A DNA stretch of 26,770 nucleotides from Conoideocrella luteorostrata (taxonomy: Eukaryota; Ascomycota; Sordariomycetes; Hypocreales; Clavicipitaceae). Below the pieces are notes generated by a model that was not told where the DNA came from, made no database searches, and saw only the letters and a program-made list of their open reading frames with translations. This document shows, piece after piece, positions 10,101 through 20,182 of the stretch. The stretch lies in NCBI GenBank assembly GCA_032433595.1, contig JASWJB010000453.1, positions 1-26,770 on the forward strand, written 5' to 3'. Both the position numbers and the translations under genes were made by a program. Position 1 is the first letter of the stretch. Each line of letters begins with the position of its first letter.

Positions 10101-13100
10101 ATGTCTGACCCATTCAGCATAGCGGCAGGAGTGGCTGGCGTTATATCACTCAGTGACATCTCATAGCTGTGATAGAAACAATACGCAGAATCGAAAAGAC
10201 CGCCGATGATGCCCGAGAAGAGTTAGACATAATAACAACCGAGCTGGAATCTCTAGCTCGCGTTGTGAGCGAGATCTTACAATACAGCAAAGTGTCAGAA
10301 AGTGATAACACTATACTACGACACTGCGAAAGTAGTTGCGGCGTAGCGACAAAAAAGCTCCAAGATCTGCAAGAGCTACTTGATTCTTGCGCAAAGGGAT
10401 TTGGGCTGCAGAAGCTACAAAAGGGGTTTCATCTTCGGCACTGGAGAGAGGATGTCACAAAGATGTAAGAGAGAGTCAAAGCAGCCCATGCGAGCTTGAG
10501 CATGTAAGTAAACGCCCTCATTGGTCAAGGTATGGCTTGATTTTTCTATTCGATAAAGCCTAATTATCATGACGACGAAAAACATTAGGCTACTTGGCAG
10601 GCGTGCGCTCGCCAACACTGAAGCTACGCGGATAAGCAACGATGCTATACTCGCTAATACGAAGACTTTGCGCACCGATACAGAGGCCACACATGCGAAT
10701 ACTGAGGCTATGTTAGCGAAAAACAGGATTGTTCAGGCCAGAGTCGAAGCAACCAACGCTGAAACGGAAACTGCAGTGGCTCATACTCAAGCCATCCTGG
10801 CCCAAAATGAAGCAATGGGTGTGCTATTGCAGCTAGTCGTAGCTTCGACGTCGGTATTGCAAAACCGAAGCCCTCCTCAACCTGAACAATTATCAGCCGC
10901 TCTGGAGAATGAATCGCGTGGCTCGGAGGTATCACGATTCCCAAGCTTTCCAGCTCCCCGCAGGCGGGTCTGCCGCCTCATGCGCCTGCGCCAATGTCCC
11001 TGCAGCTGTCATCGTTCGACTGTAATCTGTCGACGCTTCTGGGGATTGGAGTATACTCCTCTTTATCAAAACTGCGATGATGCGAATTGCAATGTTATTA
11101 CTGTTACAGTTTCTTTTCGATTTGCACTTTCCAAGATTGGAATACAACGCTTGGTAGAATTTCGTACCTGTTTTCTGCAGGCCGGGGTTGTCTTCAGCCT
11201 TCAGCCTAGTCTGAAAATTGAGAGGATAGTAGGCTATACCTCTCTCGGTTTTGCTGCTTTATGGAAGTGTCAAAACGGCCTACTAGATTTAGAAGAGACG
11301 AAAAAGCAGTTGATATCTCTATATAGTTCGGCTCCGACCTTTATAGATCACGTTAATCCATCAGAGTCATCCTATACACAGGTAGTGTTTTTCACGCCGT
11401 AATTTAAGTTGGGGTTAACTTTGCCGTAGGAGCTACTACTGACATCATGGGCAAATGGCCGAAGGAAAGAGCAATTAGCACTTATGGAACTATTCAGGAG
11501 CGAAGTGGGAATGTGTCGAGAAATGGATCAACCGAAGTAAGTATGGTACCACACCTTTGATATATGCGGCCGCCTCAAATCAAGAAGAAGCTGTCTTGAT
11601 CTTGCTTCGTGCTGGCGCTCGTCTCAGTAGCCGTGGGCCATCGGTTTACGACGATATTAACTTTTTGAAGCTGTCCATTAATGATGGCCACTGGGATCTA
11701 ATAGTTGGATCCCCGAGCTTCAGGTTCCCTATGGAGAAGATGTTACTCAATATTGGGCAAGAAAAGCGATATACCGCTTACAAACACGTACCCTGTTGAG
11801 GAAGTCCCGCAAACACGAGGCCAGATATTTTGAGCTGCTACTAGCAATGTGTGGCCATGTGGAATTTACATTTTCAGATGAAGACGTAGCAGAAAATACA
11901 ACATTGCTACACATCGCCGTCGCTCATACAGACGTTGATGCACTTATGAGACACGGATTCGAGCCCACGTGGAACTGTGTCGACAGCCACGGCCGCCACG
12001 CTCTGACAACTACAATGAGAAGCGGCAATTTCGACGTTGACTTGCTTCAGAAGCTCATCAATGTTGGCGTGAACATCGAAATGAGAGACAGCCTAAACCG
12101 CACTGCGTTATATTACGCCATGGAAAGGCTCATGCAGCAAGTTTTCTTCCTCGAAGACCGTGTCGAGGACGCCATACGCACCCTACTTGTCAACGGCGCG
12201 GATCCCCTTTCCCGAGATTCCTGTATCTGTCCATGTTCTTCTAACGGCTGTTTCATTGCGGCATTGCCTCAAAGAGACCCCAACTTACCCGTTTGATCAC
12301 TCGGATGGATGACAATTCTCTCCGAAACTACAGGCATAGATGCAGCGAAAGACGTTCTCCTTTCGTATATCAGAAAGGTGAAACATGACGAACTGGGAAT
12401 GACACATGTATGCTGCACTCTGCCATTTCCTAAGACGAAAAACATGTCAGAAGATGACATTCATGATATAATTGAGGAAGAACTAGAATTCATAGAAATT
12501 CTGAACGACGATATGCAGCAACTTTCAGATAAAAGCTTTAATGAGCTGCTCCACTACTGGTTCTCACAGATCCAAGCTGACCTTTTGCAGGAACTAAAAG
12601 ACGCTTTGAGCCTATCGGAGAAATCAGAAGGGAAAGGAGAAGCCTTTCGTAGGGTAAGCACTAACACATTGTATTTCCACATACAGAGAATGTGCCGCGG
12701 AAAGCTGACCACTCATCATTACAGTTTAAGCCTCAAATAGATTATGATGGTGACAGGTTCATCAACAGGGGCGCAGCATTTACTTCCGACTTGGGTATCA
12801 TAGAACTTTTGTCTGGCCTGGCCGTATACATTGTTCATGTAGTGCGAATGCATCATAGCGGCGACGAGACATACCAACTCGAAGACAAACAACGACCCTG
12901 CGTTCCGTCAACGAATTACACAGTTACGAAATCTGATTCAGCCAATTGGTATACCGCGCGAGCTGTTCAAGACAGCATTGGAAGATGAGATCGGCATGGC
13001 TGGGGGGGGGGGTCAACAAAAGTGTAAACATAGAGGGAGTTCTGGATTGCTTATTGGAATTGTTCTATGTCGTTTCTGAGCCTGATGATCAAAATGATTC

Positions 13101-13269
13101 GAATATGTGTATTATGGGAGACTATTGGAAGGACGTAGAAAGGCTCTGCGGTAGTTTGGAAAATTCATATAAGATGCAGGTTGTCGATGCTTGGATCGAT
13201 CTCCTAGTCTGTAGGACTAGCGTTCTAGGACAATCTTTCGCCACTTCGACCAACGACAAACAACTCTGA
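10101..13269 (+). pseudogene. Broken STAND/ankyrin-repeat gene (fungal NLR-like)
   Basis: Order of remains: an N-terminal block starting MSDPFSIAAGVAGVISLSD at 10101, the usual opening of fungal STAND N-terminal domains; a helical segment to 10503; an 85-nt intron (10504-10588, GTAAGT...TTAG); a heptad coiled coil; a Cys/His patch CPCSCHRST (about 11000); a 48-nt intron (11382-11429); ankyrin repeats, for example YGTTPLIYAAASNQ from 11542; and an acidic C-terminal region. Such proteins are non-self or stress sensors in related fungi; this is family knowledge. Lesions seen: a frame change near 10160 (stop TAG at 10164-10166); an in-frame TAA at 10466-10468; a 4-nt insertion at 11538-11541; a frame change between 11700 and 11800; an in-frame TGA at 12294-12296; frame changes near 12654-12690 and near the G11 run at 13002-13012. 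Intact introns beside several independent lesions fit a decayed gene better than a mis-annotated one. Confidence 0.8.
10605..10814 (+). repeat. Ten 21-nt units coding a heptad coiled coil
   Basis: The pseudogene's frame reads as ten consecutive 7-residue units without indels: ALANTEA, TRISNDA, ILANTKT, LRTDTEA, THANTEA, MLAKNRI, VQARVEA, TNAETET, AVAHTQA, ILAQNEA. Ala at position 3, a polar residue at 5 and Ala or Thr at 7 recur. The DNA units are diverged but in register, so this is an old coding minisatellite that forms a long amphipathic coil between the N-terminal domain and the Cys/His patch. Confidence 0.8.
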
Positions 13270-14286
13270 CGAGAGAACCCTGGGACCTTCTGCAAGGCCC
13301 TTGCCGGATAGCTCTATTGATCTTCAACCCCTGAATAAATGAAGCAGCCAAGACGATGCCGTTAATGTCACGCTCTGTTGGGATAAGTATCATATAGACG
13401 TAGCGATATTAATCGTGCAGGGAGAGAAATGGTATGGCGAGGGGGGTAGGAGCTTCAAGTATTTCATCGGAACTTTTGAGAAGCTCTTCTCACATGTAGC
13501 TTATAGTGACTATGAACATAGCCCCGTGGTAACCGTACAACTAGGAACGAACTACGCTATGAGCTCATGCCATTCGCACCTAGGGACGAGTGCAAGACCA
13601 GATAATGGTGCTCATGATGGCCAGCACCGGCCGGCTCTACCGTTTTAGGGCAATGCAACATGGTCAAACAACGCTCCAGTCGCATTACCGGGTATGAAAC
13701 ACCCCTTTCTTTCGCAGTATTCCACTCGTTGTACAGCCCGGAATAACGACTCAAGCAGCTGCTCGTGCCCAATACTCCGTACATGTCTCGGAGTTGTCAA
13801 GCCCCCCTGCCTCGCCGCCGGGCAGAGAGCGGACCTCCAGGCATGAGTGTAGACATGAACATACCTCGGCATATATAAGATGCCTCCACCGCCTTTGTTA
13901 GCCCAACACCCACCCACTACCATTACTCAGGTGAACACTGCAAGCGTGGAAATAATATAGTTGCTAGTCATATCAGAAGTAAACGAAATGGTATCTTCAA
14001 AACTAGAAATACAACATGAGCTACAAGGCATAACCAAACTTCGTGCATCATAAAAGCCCAAATGCCCAATATCAGACGAACCACTGTCCCTTCTAGCGCC
14101 ACCTGGCGACTATCCGTGATTCAAGACTCCTTGTATAAAACAAAACAGTTGCCGCTAATGCCGGTAATAACAGAACAAAGGGAAAATAATCGTCAGTGTT
14201 GATAAGAAATGTGTTGAAAAGACGGCTGTCAATTGTGGTCCCATCCTGCTTGGATGGTGAACTCATGCATGCAACCCTCATGCCGC
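13270..14286. other. Gene-free spacer, 1.0 kb
   Basis: This lies between the 3' end of the ankyrin pseudogene and the 3' end of the minus-strand gene at 14287. A 77-codon plus frame at 13415-13648 and minus frames at 13557-13923 show no family resemblance. One exact TACTCCGTA lies at 13773-13781. The first part (13270-13420) may still hold C-terminal remnants of the pseudogene, but I cannot trace the frame. Confidence 0.4.
13773..13781 (+). repeat. TACTCCGTA motif
   Basis: Exact copy in the spacer between the pseudogene and the 14287-15124 gene. Confidence 0.8.
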
Positions 14287-15124
14287 TCAGCATGCTGCAG
14301 TCGCAACACCACCGCCGCCCAGGAATGGAGCTTTGTTGAATCTCCTCTTGTGACTCGCAATCCTCTTGACTATAACCCAAATATGTTAGCAACCGGGAAC
14401 TCAACGAATCGGACCGATCGGAGACGATGTGGAACTTACTGCCTTGCCACCTCATAGGCTCCTTCAACTCATCCTGCGCCTCCTTCCATACCCGCGCGAC
14501 CCAACAGCTAACCAACAGATCCAGGTCCTTCTCCAGCATCACGCCTCTGATCTCCAATCTAGGCATTCTGTCGACGCTGCCGTCGGGCCTTCTCGTCGCT
14601 CTCGTCTCCACAGCGACCAAAATGCCGTCTCTGCTCCGCCACGAAATCTGGCCATCTTTCTTGAAGCGATCTCTCATTGAGATCTCGGCCTTGAACCAGC
14701 CCTCGGTGGCTGCGCAGGTCGACCACCCGGTGTGGCCGCCAAGGAGAACAATCTCCCTGAAGCCGCGCTTGTTGCATGTTTGGCCTTCCAGCATGACGGC
14801 TGGCCGCAAAGTGTTGACCGAGTGGTGGTACATGTCATTTATGTCCTTCATGTCCTTGAAGTCGTAGATGTGGTCGAGCCGTGATTTAATGGTGCCGTCG
14901 CCTTCGTGGTCGGATAGGCGGTACCGCCATTTCTGCACGTTGTAGACTTTGTTGAGGGCGTCGCAGGGCGGACTGCTGATCTCATAGAGGAACTGTGAGG
15001 GAGGGGTGGCTGGGTAGATGTTGCAGCCGTCCAGGACGAGTGTGTATTGCTCAGTACCAGAGAGGCGAGCGTTGACGCTGTGGGAGATGGCCTCCATGTA
15101 GGAGGGAGGGCCGGGGTCCGTCAT
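14287..15124 (-). CDS. Uncharacterised fungal protein, two exons
   Basis: Exons complement(14440..15124) and complement(14287..14369) surround a 70-nt intron with GTAAGT donor, GCTAAC branch site and TTATAG acceptor. Joined they give 255 residues ending GGGGVATAAC. I recall this overall pattern from conserved hypothetical proteins of Sordariomycetes but know no function. Visible features: PPSYMEAI at 6-13; YTLVLDGCNIYP at 27-38; PPSQFLYEISSPPC at 41-54; KWRYRL at 65-70; LDHIYDF at 83-89; GGHTGWSTC at 129-137; WFKAEISMRDR at 143-153; LDLLVSCWVARVWKEA at 201-216. Alternating beta-like segments with a C-terminal helix vaguely suggest a tubby/LURP-one-like fold, which is inference only. There is no signal peptide or membrane helix in the spliced form. 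Without splicing the frame stays open to 14093 and gains a hydrophobic tail. The start at 15124 is the first ATG and opens a conserved-looking N-terminus. Confidence 0.75.
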
Positions 15125-16013
15125 GGTTGGAGATGGGAGGGAGGCGTGAGACGGTAAGATGTGGGGTTATTTTGATAGCAAGTGAAGCTGTCACTGTGGT
15201 ATAAATGGTAGACTTGTGACTGTTTGGCCTGATTTGCAGCAAGAAAGGACTTTGAAGTTGGAAAAAAGTTGTATGTCTCGATTGTAGAAATGTGGGATGG
15301 GCTCAGTAGATATTATATCTTTTTCGCCAAATAGCCGAGATTGCCATTGGGGGTGGGATGAATGTGCGACACATCCAACACATCCGACAAAATACCTACT
15401 CGGGAGGGAGGCCATCTTCCCGCGGCCATTGCCTGTCTGAGGAGTGCGACATCCAGCATCTAGCGTTACGTCACCTGCCACGCTATCACGCGTCGCTATC
15501 TCCCCAAAGCCACCTCCTCTGGACCCCAAGCAACCCCGCGGATTGGCAATACTTTGGCACTATTTGATTTGCCAAGGCGCTTGCGGAGAATAGGGTCAAG
15601 CTCCATCGCCACGGCCAGGGCACGGCGCTGCCCTCGCTCAGCCACCGCCTGCACAGCGAAAACCAAATGATGGGCTCCGCGATCGCCGCCAATGTCTAGG
15701 ATGGCGGGGCTGTGCGTGCAAAAGTGCAGGCGAAAGGTTTGAGGGTGAATCAAAAAACAGGAGGTAGCCCGTCCGTGCTGCAGAGTAGGGGAGTACGGCG
15801 CCGTGATGGTAGAGTGACGCTCGAGACACGGCAATTCAGTATAATTGCGTGCGACCGGGCAGGAGCGGCCGACAAAGTTTTTCGAGTCATTAACCCGGGA
15901 ACTGAATCTATCCTATTAGTTTACGATTCATACGTACAATAATCCGTCCACGGGATTTTCCTGGAAATGGCAGGTACAGCCTTCTTGGGGGAGCCTTTCA
16001 TCGCCTATCTAAC

Positions 16014-16029
16014 TACTCCGTACTCCGTA
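16014..16029 (+). repeat. Two overlapping TACTCCGTA copies
   Basis: TACTCCGTACTCCGTA: copies at 16014-16022 and 16021-16029 share the TA. A one-base variant TGCTCCGTA lies at 16364-16372. Confidence 0.85.
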
Positions 16030-16809
16030 CGCGCGGTACCATTGCACTTCTGATTGCATTCCCCCGATACGCACGCAGGAGTTATCGAATGTGATGGCTG
16101 TGGCTGATTGGGCTACGAAGCTTGCCGCGTGGGCGGCTTCAGGGGCGGTGGCTTGCTTCATTTGTCGCCCGTACCACATGCCATGCCAAGCATTTCCACC
16201 TCCTCTTGCGCTGTATTGCAATTTCCCCACCCGTGACGATCAAGCCCAAAAGCACAATTTGTTGTGTTACAATTCGGAAGAGTACCGAGCAGAGTTTGTT
16301 TTGATACGTCGTACCGATCAGCGAGTAGCTTAATGCGAGCCCAGTCCAAATGACGTCTCTATCTGCTCCGTACGACTCGGACAGTTCTCGACCCTCCGCT
16401 GCGCCTGTCTTGCGTTGCACCGTGTTGCACCGTCATGTCGGGCTGAGATAGGAAGGCTATGTTGATTCCCTCTGACCGACAATCCGACAGCACAATATCA
16501 ACGAGGCGATGATATGCGGCAAGTGGGGTTCAGTCTAGTAGCACACCTGACCACACCCTCCCAATCTCTCTCCTCGTTGCCAAGTTGCTATCGCCCTAAC
16601 TACTTATCAATTGATGTTGCGCGCCAATGAATGCGCCGCGATACCAGAGCCGACGGGCTCTGGATCATCGGTCCTGCTCGCCTGCTATAAGCTCACTAGT
16701 ATCTGACCAAAATCTGGAACACGCGGCGGATCCCTACTCAAGATTTGCTAGCTTGGTGGGCAAATGTGCGGTATCATGCACCCCAACAAGCTTTATCTAC
16801 TCCTCACTC

Positions 16810-16989
16810 TACTCCGTCAGTCCGTATAGTTACTCCGAACCTTCTGTCCAATTAGACGAGTGGGGTTGGCACATAACTAATTAACTAGCACCTCTGCTGG
16901 CGTCTGGCACATGGAAAAACCAGGGTCTATTTGCTTTTTTCGTTTCCCCGCTAACTAACTCATTCCATCCAAAAGATAACTACTCCGTA
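16810..16989 (+). repeat. TACTCCGTA and degenerate copies
   Basis: An exact copy lies at 16981-16989. One-mismatch copies TACTCCGTC (16810-16818) and TACTCCGAA (16831-16839) flank an AGTCCGTAT, so three related words sit in about 30 bases. Confidence 0.75.
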
Positions 16990-17130
16990 GACGTCGTATT
17001 ATTCTAGTTATCAGCCGTGCCATTTCATGGAAGGTTGTTCTTCATGGCGCATCAATGAAATAAAATCCGCGTGGTCATCATGCCCACAAGCGTGAAAATA
17101 AAACAAAACATAAAATCCTTTGCACTGCCA

Positions 17131-18195
17131 TTACTGAGTCCAGCTCAGTACTGTCTGGTTGAATTTCTCAAGCTGGGCAACGTCTGTAGCCCAAGTGGTG
17201 AGTAATCGTACAACTGCCCAGTCCTCTCCGCATTTCTCCCAGACATAGAAAGTAAAGTCCTTCTGCAATTCTTGAACAAGACCTACCGGAAGAATGGCAA
17301 ATACCTGGTTCGTCTCCGTCTCGGCGCGCAGCGCGTAGCCAGCTCCTACAATTGTGCGGGAAAGCTTCTCTGCCGCAGTGTTGCCTCGTCGCGCCAAGTC
17401 GAAGTAGAGATTATCTCGAAATAGCTCCGCAAACTCAACACCCATGATACGACTCTTGGCTAATAGAGATCCGTGCTGCTTGACATAGAATTCAAAGTCC
17501 TGTGCCAAACCGGGATGCTTAACCACCACAGCTTCTCCTAACATCGCGCCATTTTTTGTTCCCCCGATCCAGAAGATGTCCGTGAGTTCCATCACGTCCG
17601 AGAGGGTCATGTCGTTCCTGGTTGATGTGAGAGCAGCACCAATGCGGGCGCCATCCATGAAGAGAAGAAGCCCGCTTGCTTCACACAGTCTCTTGATAGC
17701 TGCCAGCTCTTCCTTGGAGTAGACAGTTCCAACTTCTGTAGCGTTTGAGATATAGACCAACCGAGGTTTGGCCATGTGTGGGAAGTGCCAATTGTCATCT
17801 AATGCCTTGGTGATTGTCTCGGGAGTCAACTTTCCATTAACAGGTGGAACAGTAATAATCTTGTGACCACTGGCTTCCACGGCTCCAGTCTCTCTCGTCA
17901 CGATATGGCCAGATGTGGCTGCAATTACAGCCTCGTGTGGGCGAAGGCATGCAGCAATAGAGATGGCATTGGCTGAAGTTCCGCTGGGGACAAAGAAAAC
18001 ACCAACATTGTTGCTTCCTAGATGGGCCCTGATGTTCCGCTTTGCCTCAGCAGAGTATCTGTCATTACCATAACCGGTTTCTTGAGTATGATTGCTAGTG
18101 ATGAGAGCCTCCAGCAGTTGTGGATGAGCACCTTCACTGTAGTCGTCCAAAAAGCTGTACTTCTCTTTGACGCCGACGAAGCTTGCATCAGGCAT
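17131..18195 (-). CDS. PLP-dependent threonine aldolase / beta-eliminating lyase family enzyme
   Basis: A 354-residue intronless frame from ATG 18195; the frame is open a little further upstream but has no earlier ATG. Fold-type I PLP enzyme of the aromatic amino acid beta-eliminating lyase/threonine aldolase family; known members cleave L-threonine or allo-threonine to glycine and acetaldehyde. Motifs: FLDDYSEGAHP at 15-25; YGNDRYS at 42-48; FVPSGTSAN at 69-77, the phosphate-binding loop; His97 (SGHIV), which should stack on the PLP ring; SNATEVGTVYS at 150-160; FMDGARIGAAL at 179-189 with Asp181 and Arg184; IGGTKNGAMLGEAV at 210-223, where Lys214 is the expected Schiff-base lysine. The GGTKNG context resembles the bacterial-type low-specificity group more than yeast Gly1. 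All key residues are present and the length is normal, so it should be active. The exact substrate cannot be fixed from sequence. Confidence 0.9.
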   Translation of the reverse strand: MPDASFVGVKEKYSFLDDYSEGAHPQLLEALITSNHTQETGYGNDRYSAEAKRNIRAHLGSNNVGVFFVPSGTSANAISIAACLRPHEAVIAATSGHIVTRETGAVEASGHKIITVPPVNGKLTPETITKALDDNWHFPHMAKPRLVYISNATEVGTVYSKEELAAIKRLCEASGLLLFMDGARIGAALTSTRNDMTLSDVMELTDIFWIGGTKNGAMLGEAVVVKHPGLAQDFEFYVKQHGSLLAKSRIMGVEFAELFRDNLYFDLARRGNTAAEKLSRTIVGAGYALRAETETNQVFAILPVGLVQELQKDFTFYVWEKCGEDWAVVRLLTTWATDVAQLEKFNQTVLSWTQ

Positions 18196-18964
18196 GTTTG
18201 GTAGGATGCCGGTGGCGAGCAATCAACAGAACCAAATATTGTGAATGTGTTCGTGCAATCTTCTGCAGCTTGGCAATTGTGGTGATGAGCGGACAAAAGT
18301 CAAATGGTGTTGATCAGACTTTGGAAGAGTCCTCCACGGTCAACTTTGTTGGGGCTCAGGATCGTGAAACACAGAAACCGAACTCGGTCTTTGATAAGCC
18401 CAAAACTTTGCAAGCGCCAGTGGCGGGGTTCGTATGACCGACCGTTGGATGCCGATACATGCCGTTGATGATTCTGACGAATGTCACGAAGTGTGTGAAC
18501 GGGCAAAAGTGGGTTGCCGTTTGTTATTATGCCTAGAATGGACATGTTTTAGTCAACGAAATGTCCCCAATGCTCTTGTTACTAATAGCTTTAACAGAGC
18601 TAATTGATCCCGGTTTATCCGTCCTGTTTACGGAGAGGAGAAGACTGGCGGTGACCACATGATACAAAATCAACAACCAAAAAGCAATGGGTCAGAAACG
18701 TCAGCAGAGATTAAAGCATTCGACTTACAATTCCGAGATAGCTCTTGGCTCGATGGTTGGTCCAATGCCTCACTTCGAAGGCTTTGTGGGGGAGGGGATG
18801 CCCGCGCTTGTCCGCCTTGTCCTCCTGCCCGCCTTGGTGGCCCCATGCATCCGCCGATATCGGTGGGGTAGCATTGTCAGGCGCTGCCGTTGGCTTTCTT
18901 TCTGGGACTCGGTGTGTTTCGACGTTGTACGCTGTGTCTGGACTCCGGGTCTGGGAATGCTGGA
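18196..18964. other. Spacer between the Fta1-like gene's 3' end and the PLP enzyme's start
   Basis: Both flanking genes are on the minus strand, so this holds the 3' UTR of the kinetochore gene and the promoter of the PLP enzyme. An 81-codon minus frame at 18300-18545 is unrecognised, and the 155-codon plus frame at 18687-19154 is mainly antisense to the kinetochore gene. No clear promoter element seen. Confidence 0.45.
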
Positions 18965-20182
18965 TCAAACAACTGTTCCCCGCGGAGCGAGCCTTTCGCC
19001 TAGCCGCGTAACGAAGACCCATGCAGCCCGTGCTATGTCATCTGATTCAGAGCCAACTTTGACGATTTTCAGACGAGACTGTGCGAGCACGAAACAGCCA
19101 CATGATATTTGCACAATGCGGACAGCAGGGTGGAACAAGTTGAGGGCGAGATGATGATCCAAGTATCGTGCAAACCCCTCAGTGAAAGGATGCTCATCAG
19201 GTTCCTGGTTTGTGCGCCATGCCCAGCCATCGTCTGCATTGGCTCCGGCTAGACGCCGACGTTCGCGGGGGTCAGTGTCCCAAAAACCAGAGGCGGTGCT
19301 GCGGTATAACTCGCCGGATTGCTCGCCGGCACGGACGAATAGTCGAAGATCTTGCTGTGAAATGGTGATGTCCATGCTTTGAAGGCCCGGTTCATTCGAG
19401 TTGCCGTCGTCCTCACTTTCTTCTCCCGCCGGTATTGGTACATTAAATGCCAGTGTAATAGTAAAGTCTGGCCCTCTTCCAGGTAGTCTTGCAATTTTGA
19501 TCCAGTCTTCCCACATTGTAACCAGCGTTCTTGTCCCCAGATTCAGTTTGCTGACCCGGCAATCAAACGTCGTTGAGATCCAATCGCCGACTACCTTCTT
19601 CAGAGCCTGTGGCATCCTAAGCAGGAGCAGTGGAAGGCGAACAAACTGATCTTGGTCAGCTCTCACATCGAGGGGTGCCCCGCCAGACTGCATTGCCCAG
19701 TCGCTCGAAGCTGTCGTAATAGCTCCTGGGTGGCCTGGGAGTAAAAGTGCGACGTAGGATGCATTTTCGTGCAATATTTCAATCCAAAGACCTAGTTTAT
19801 GTCTCTCTGGCAGTTGATTCCATTGTCTCATAACAGCATCGTCGATACCGTGACCATCGTCCTGTTCAGTATATGACAGGTCGCCCCCAAGCATTCTTTG
19901 GGCATGAAACCAGCGAATCGTGACAGATCGAAGCGGCCCGACTTGACCAGCTGATGTCTCAGTCGATTCTAGTCCAATTTGAACGCCTCGAACCACATCC
20001 CCCACAAGTGTGTCACGAAGGCGATGAGCCAGTTGCTGAAGGCGGGTTTGCGTAAGCTCTTGTTGTCCAATGTACAAGTCAGAAACTCGATGCGTTGAAA
20101 AAGTTGTGTTGAAGAATGGAGGAAGAATATCTTCATTAGAGTCGCCATCGCCGCCTGCCCGAGATTGTCCAGGTCGCAACAT
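18965..20182 (-). CDS. CENP-L / Fta1-like inner kinetochore protein
   Basis: A 405-residue intronless frame from ATG 20182. The frame is open for 31 more codons upstream, but those read like 5' UTR (Thr/Ser-rich) and the family-like part starts after Met 20182. The opening PPFFNTTFSTHRVSDLY (21-37), then an amphipathic helix LQQLAHRLRD (48-57) and GDVVRGVQIG (61-70), match my memory of the fungal Sim4-complex subunit Fta1, the counterpart of vertebrate CENP-L. CENP-L sits with CENP-N in the constitutive centromere-associated network at centromeric nucleosomes. A central acidic insert (EESEDDGNSNE, about 263-273) and a proline/glycine-containing loop look unstructured. The family diverges fast, so the call rests on the N-terminal block and length. 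No signal peptide or membrane helix. A Cys pair (SCGCF) lies near the C-terminus. Confidence 0.6.
   Translation of the reverse strand: MLRPGQSRAGGDGDSNEDILPPFFNTTFSTHRVSDLYIGQQELTQTRLQQLAHRLRDTLVGDVVRGVQIGLESTETSAGQVGPLRSVTIRWFHAQRMLGGDLSYTEQDDGHGIDDAVMRQWNQLPERHKLGLWIEILHENASYVALLLPGHPGAITTASSDWAMQSGGAPLDVRADQDQFVRLPLLLLRMPQALKKVVGDWISTTFDCRVSKLNLGTRTLVTMWEDWIKIARLPGRGPDFTITLAFNVPIPAGEESEDDGNSNEPGLQSMDITISQQDLRLFVRAGEQSGELYRSTASGFWDTDPRERRRLAGANADDGWAWRTNQEPDEHPFTEGFARYLDHHLALNLFHPAVRIVQISCGCFVLAQSRLKIVKVGSESDDIARAAWVFVTRLGERLAPRGTVV

Larger units (their letters stand above)
15125..17130. other. Gene-free spacer, 2.0 kb, rich in TACTCCGTA
   Basis: The left end is the promoter of the 15124 gene; the right end is the 3' flank of the PLP enzyme. 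Frames of up to 112 codons (15191-15529, 15496-15834, minus) have no recognisable pattern. The right half carries the densest TACTCCGTA cluster of the window. Confidence 0.45.

Noticed and set aside
12654..12688. Intron in the ankyrin pseudogene (GTAAGC, ACTAAC, ...CAGAG)
   Set aside because: It would restore the frame, but at 35 nt it is too short and its branch site lies almost on the donor. Treated as a lesion.
14427..14867. 146-codon plus-strand frame
   Set aside because: Shadow of the spliced minus-strand gene at 14287-15124.
18687..19154. 155-codon plus-strand frame
   Set aside because: Mostly antisense to the better supported kinetochore-type gene and its 3' flank.
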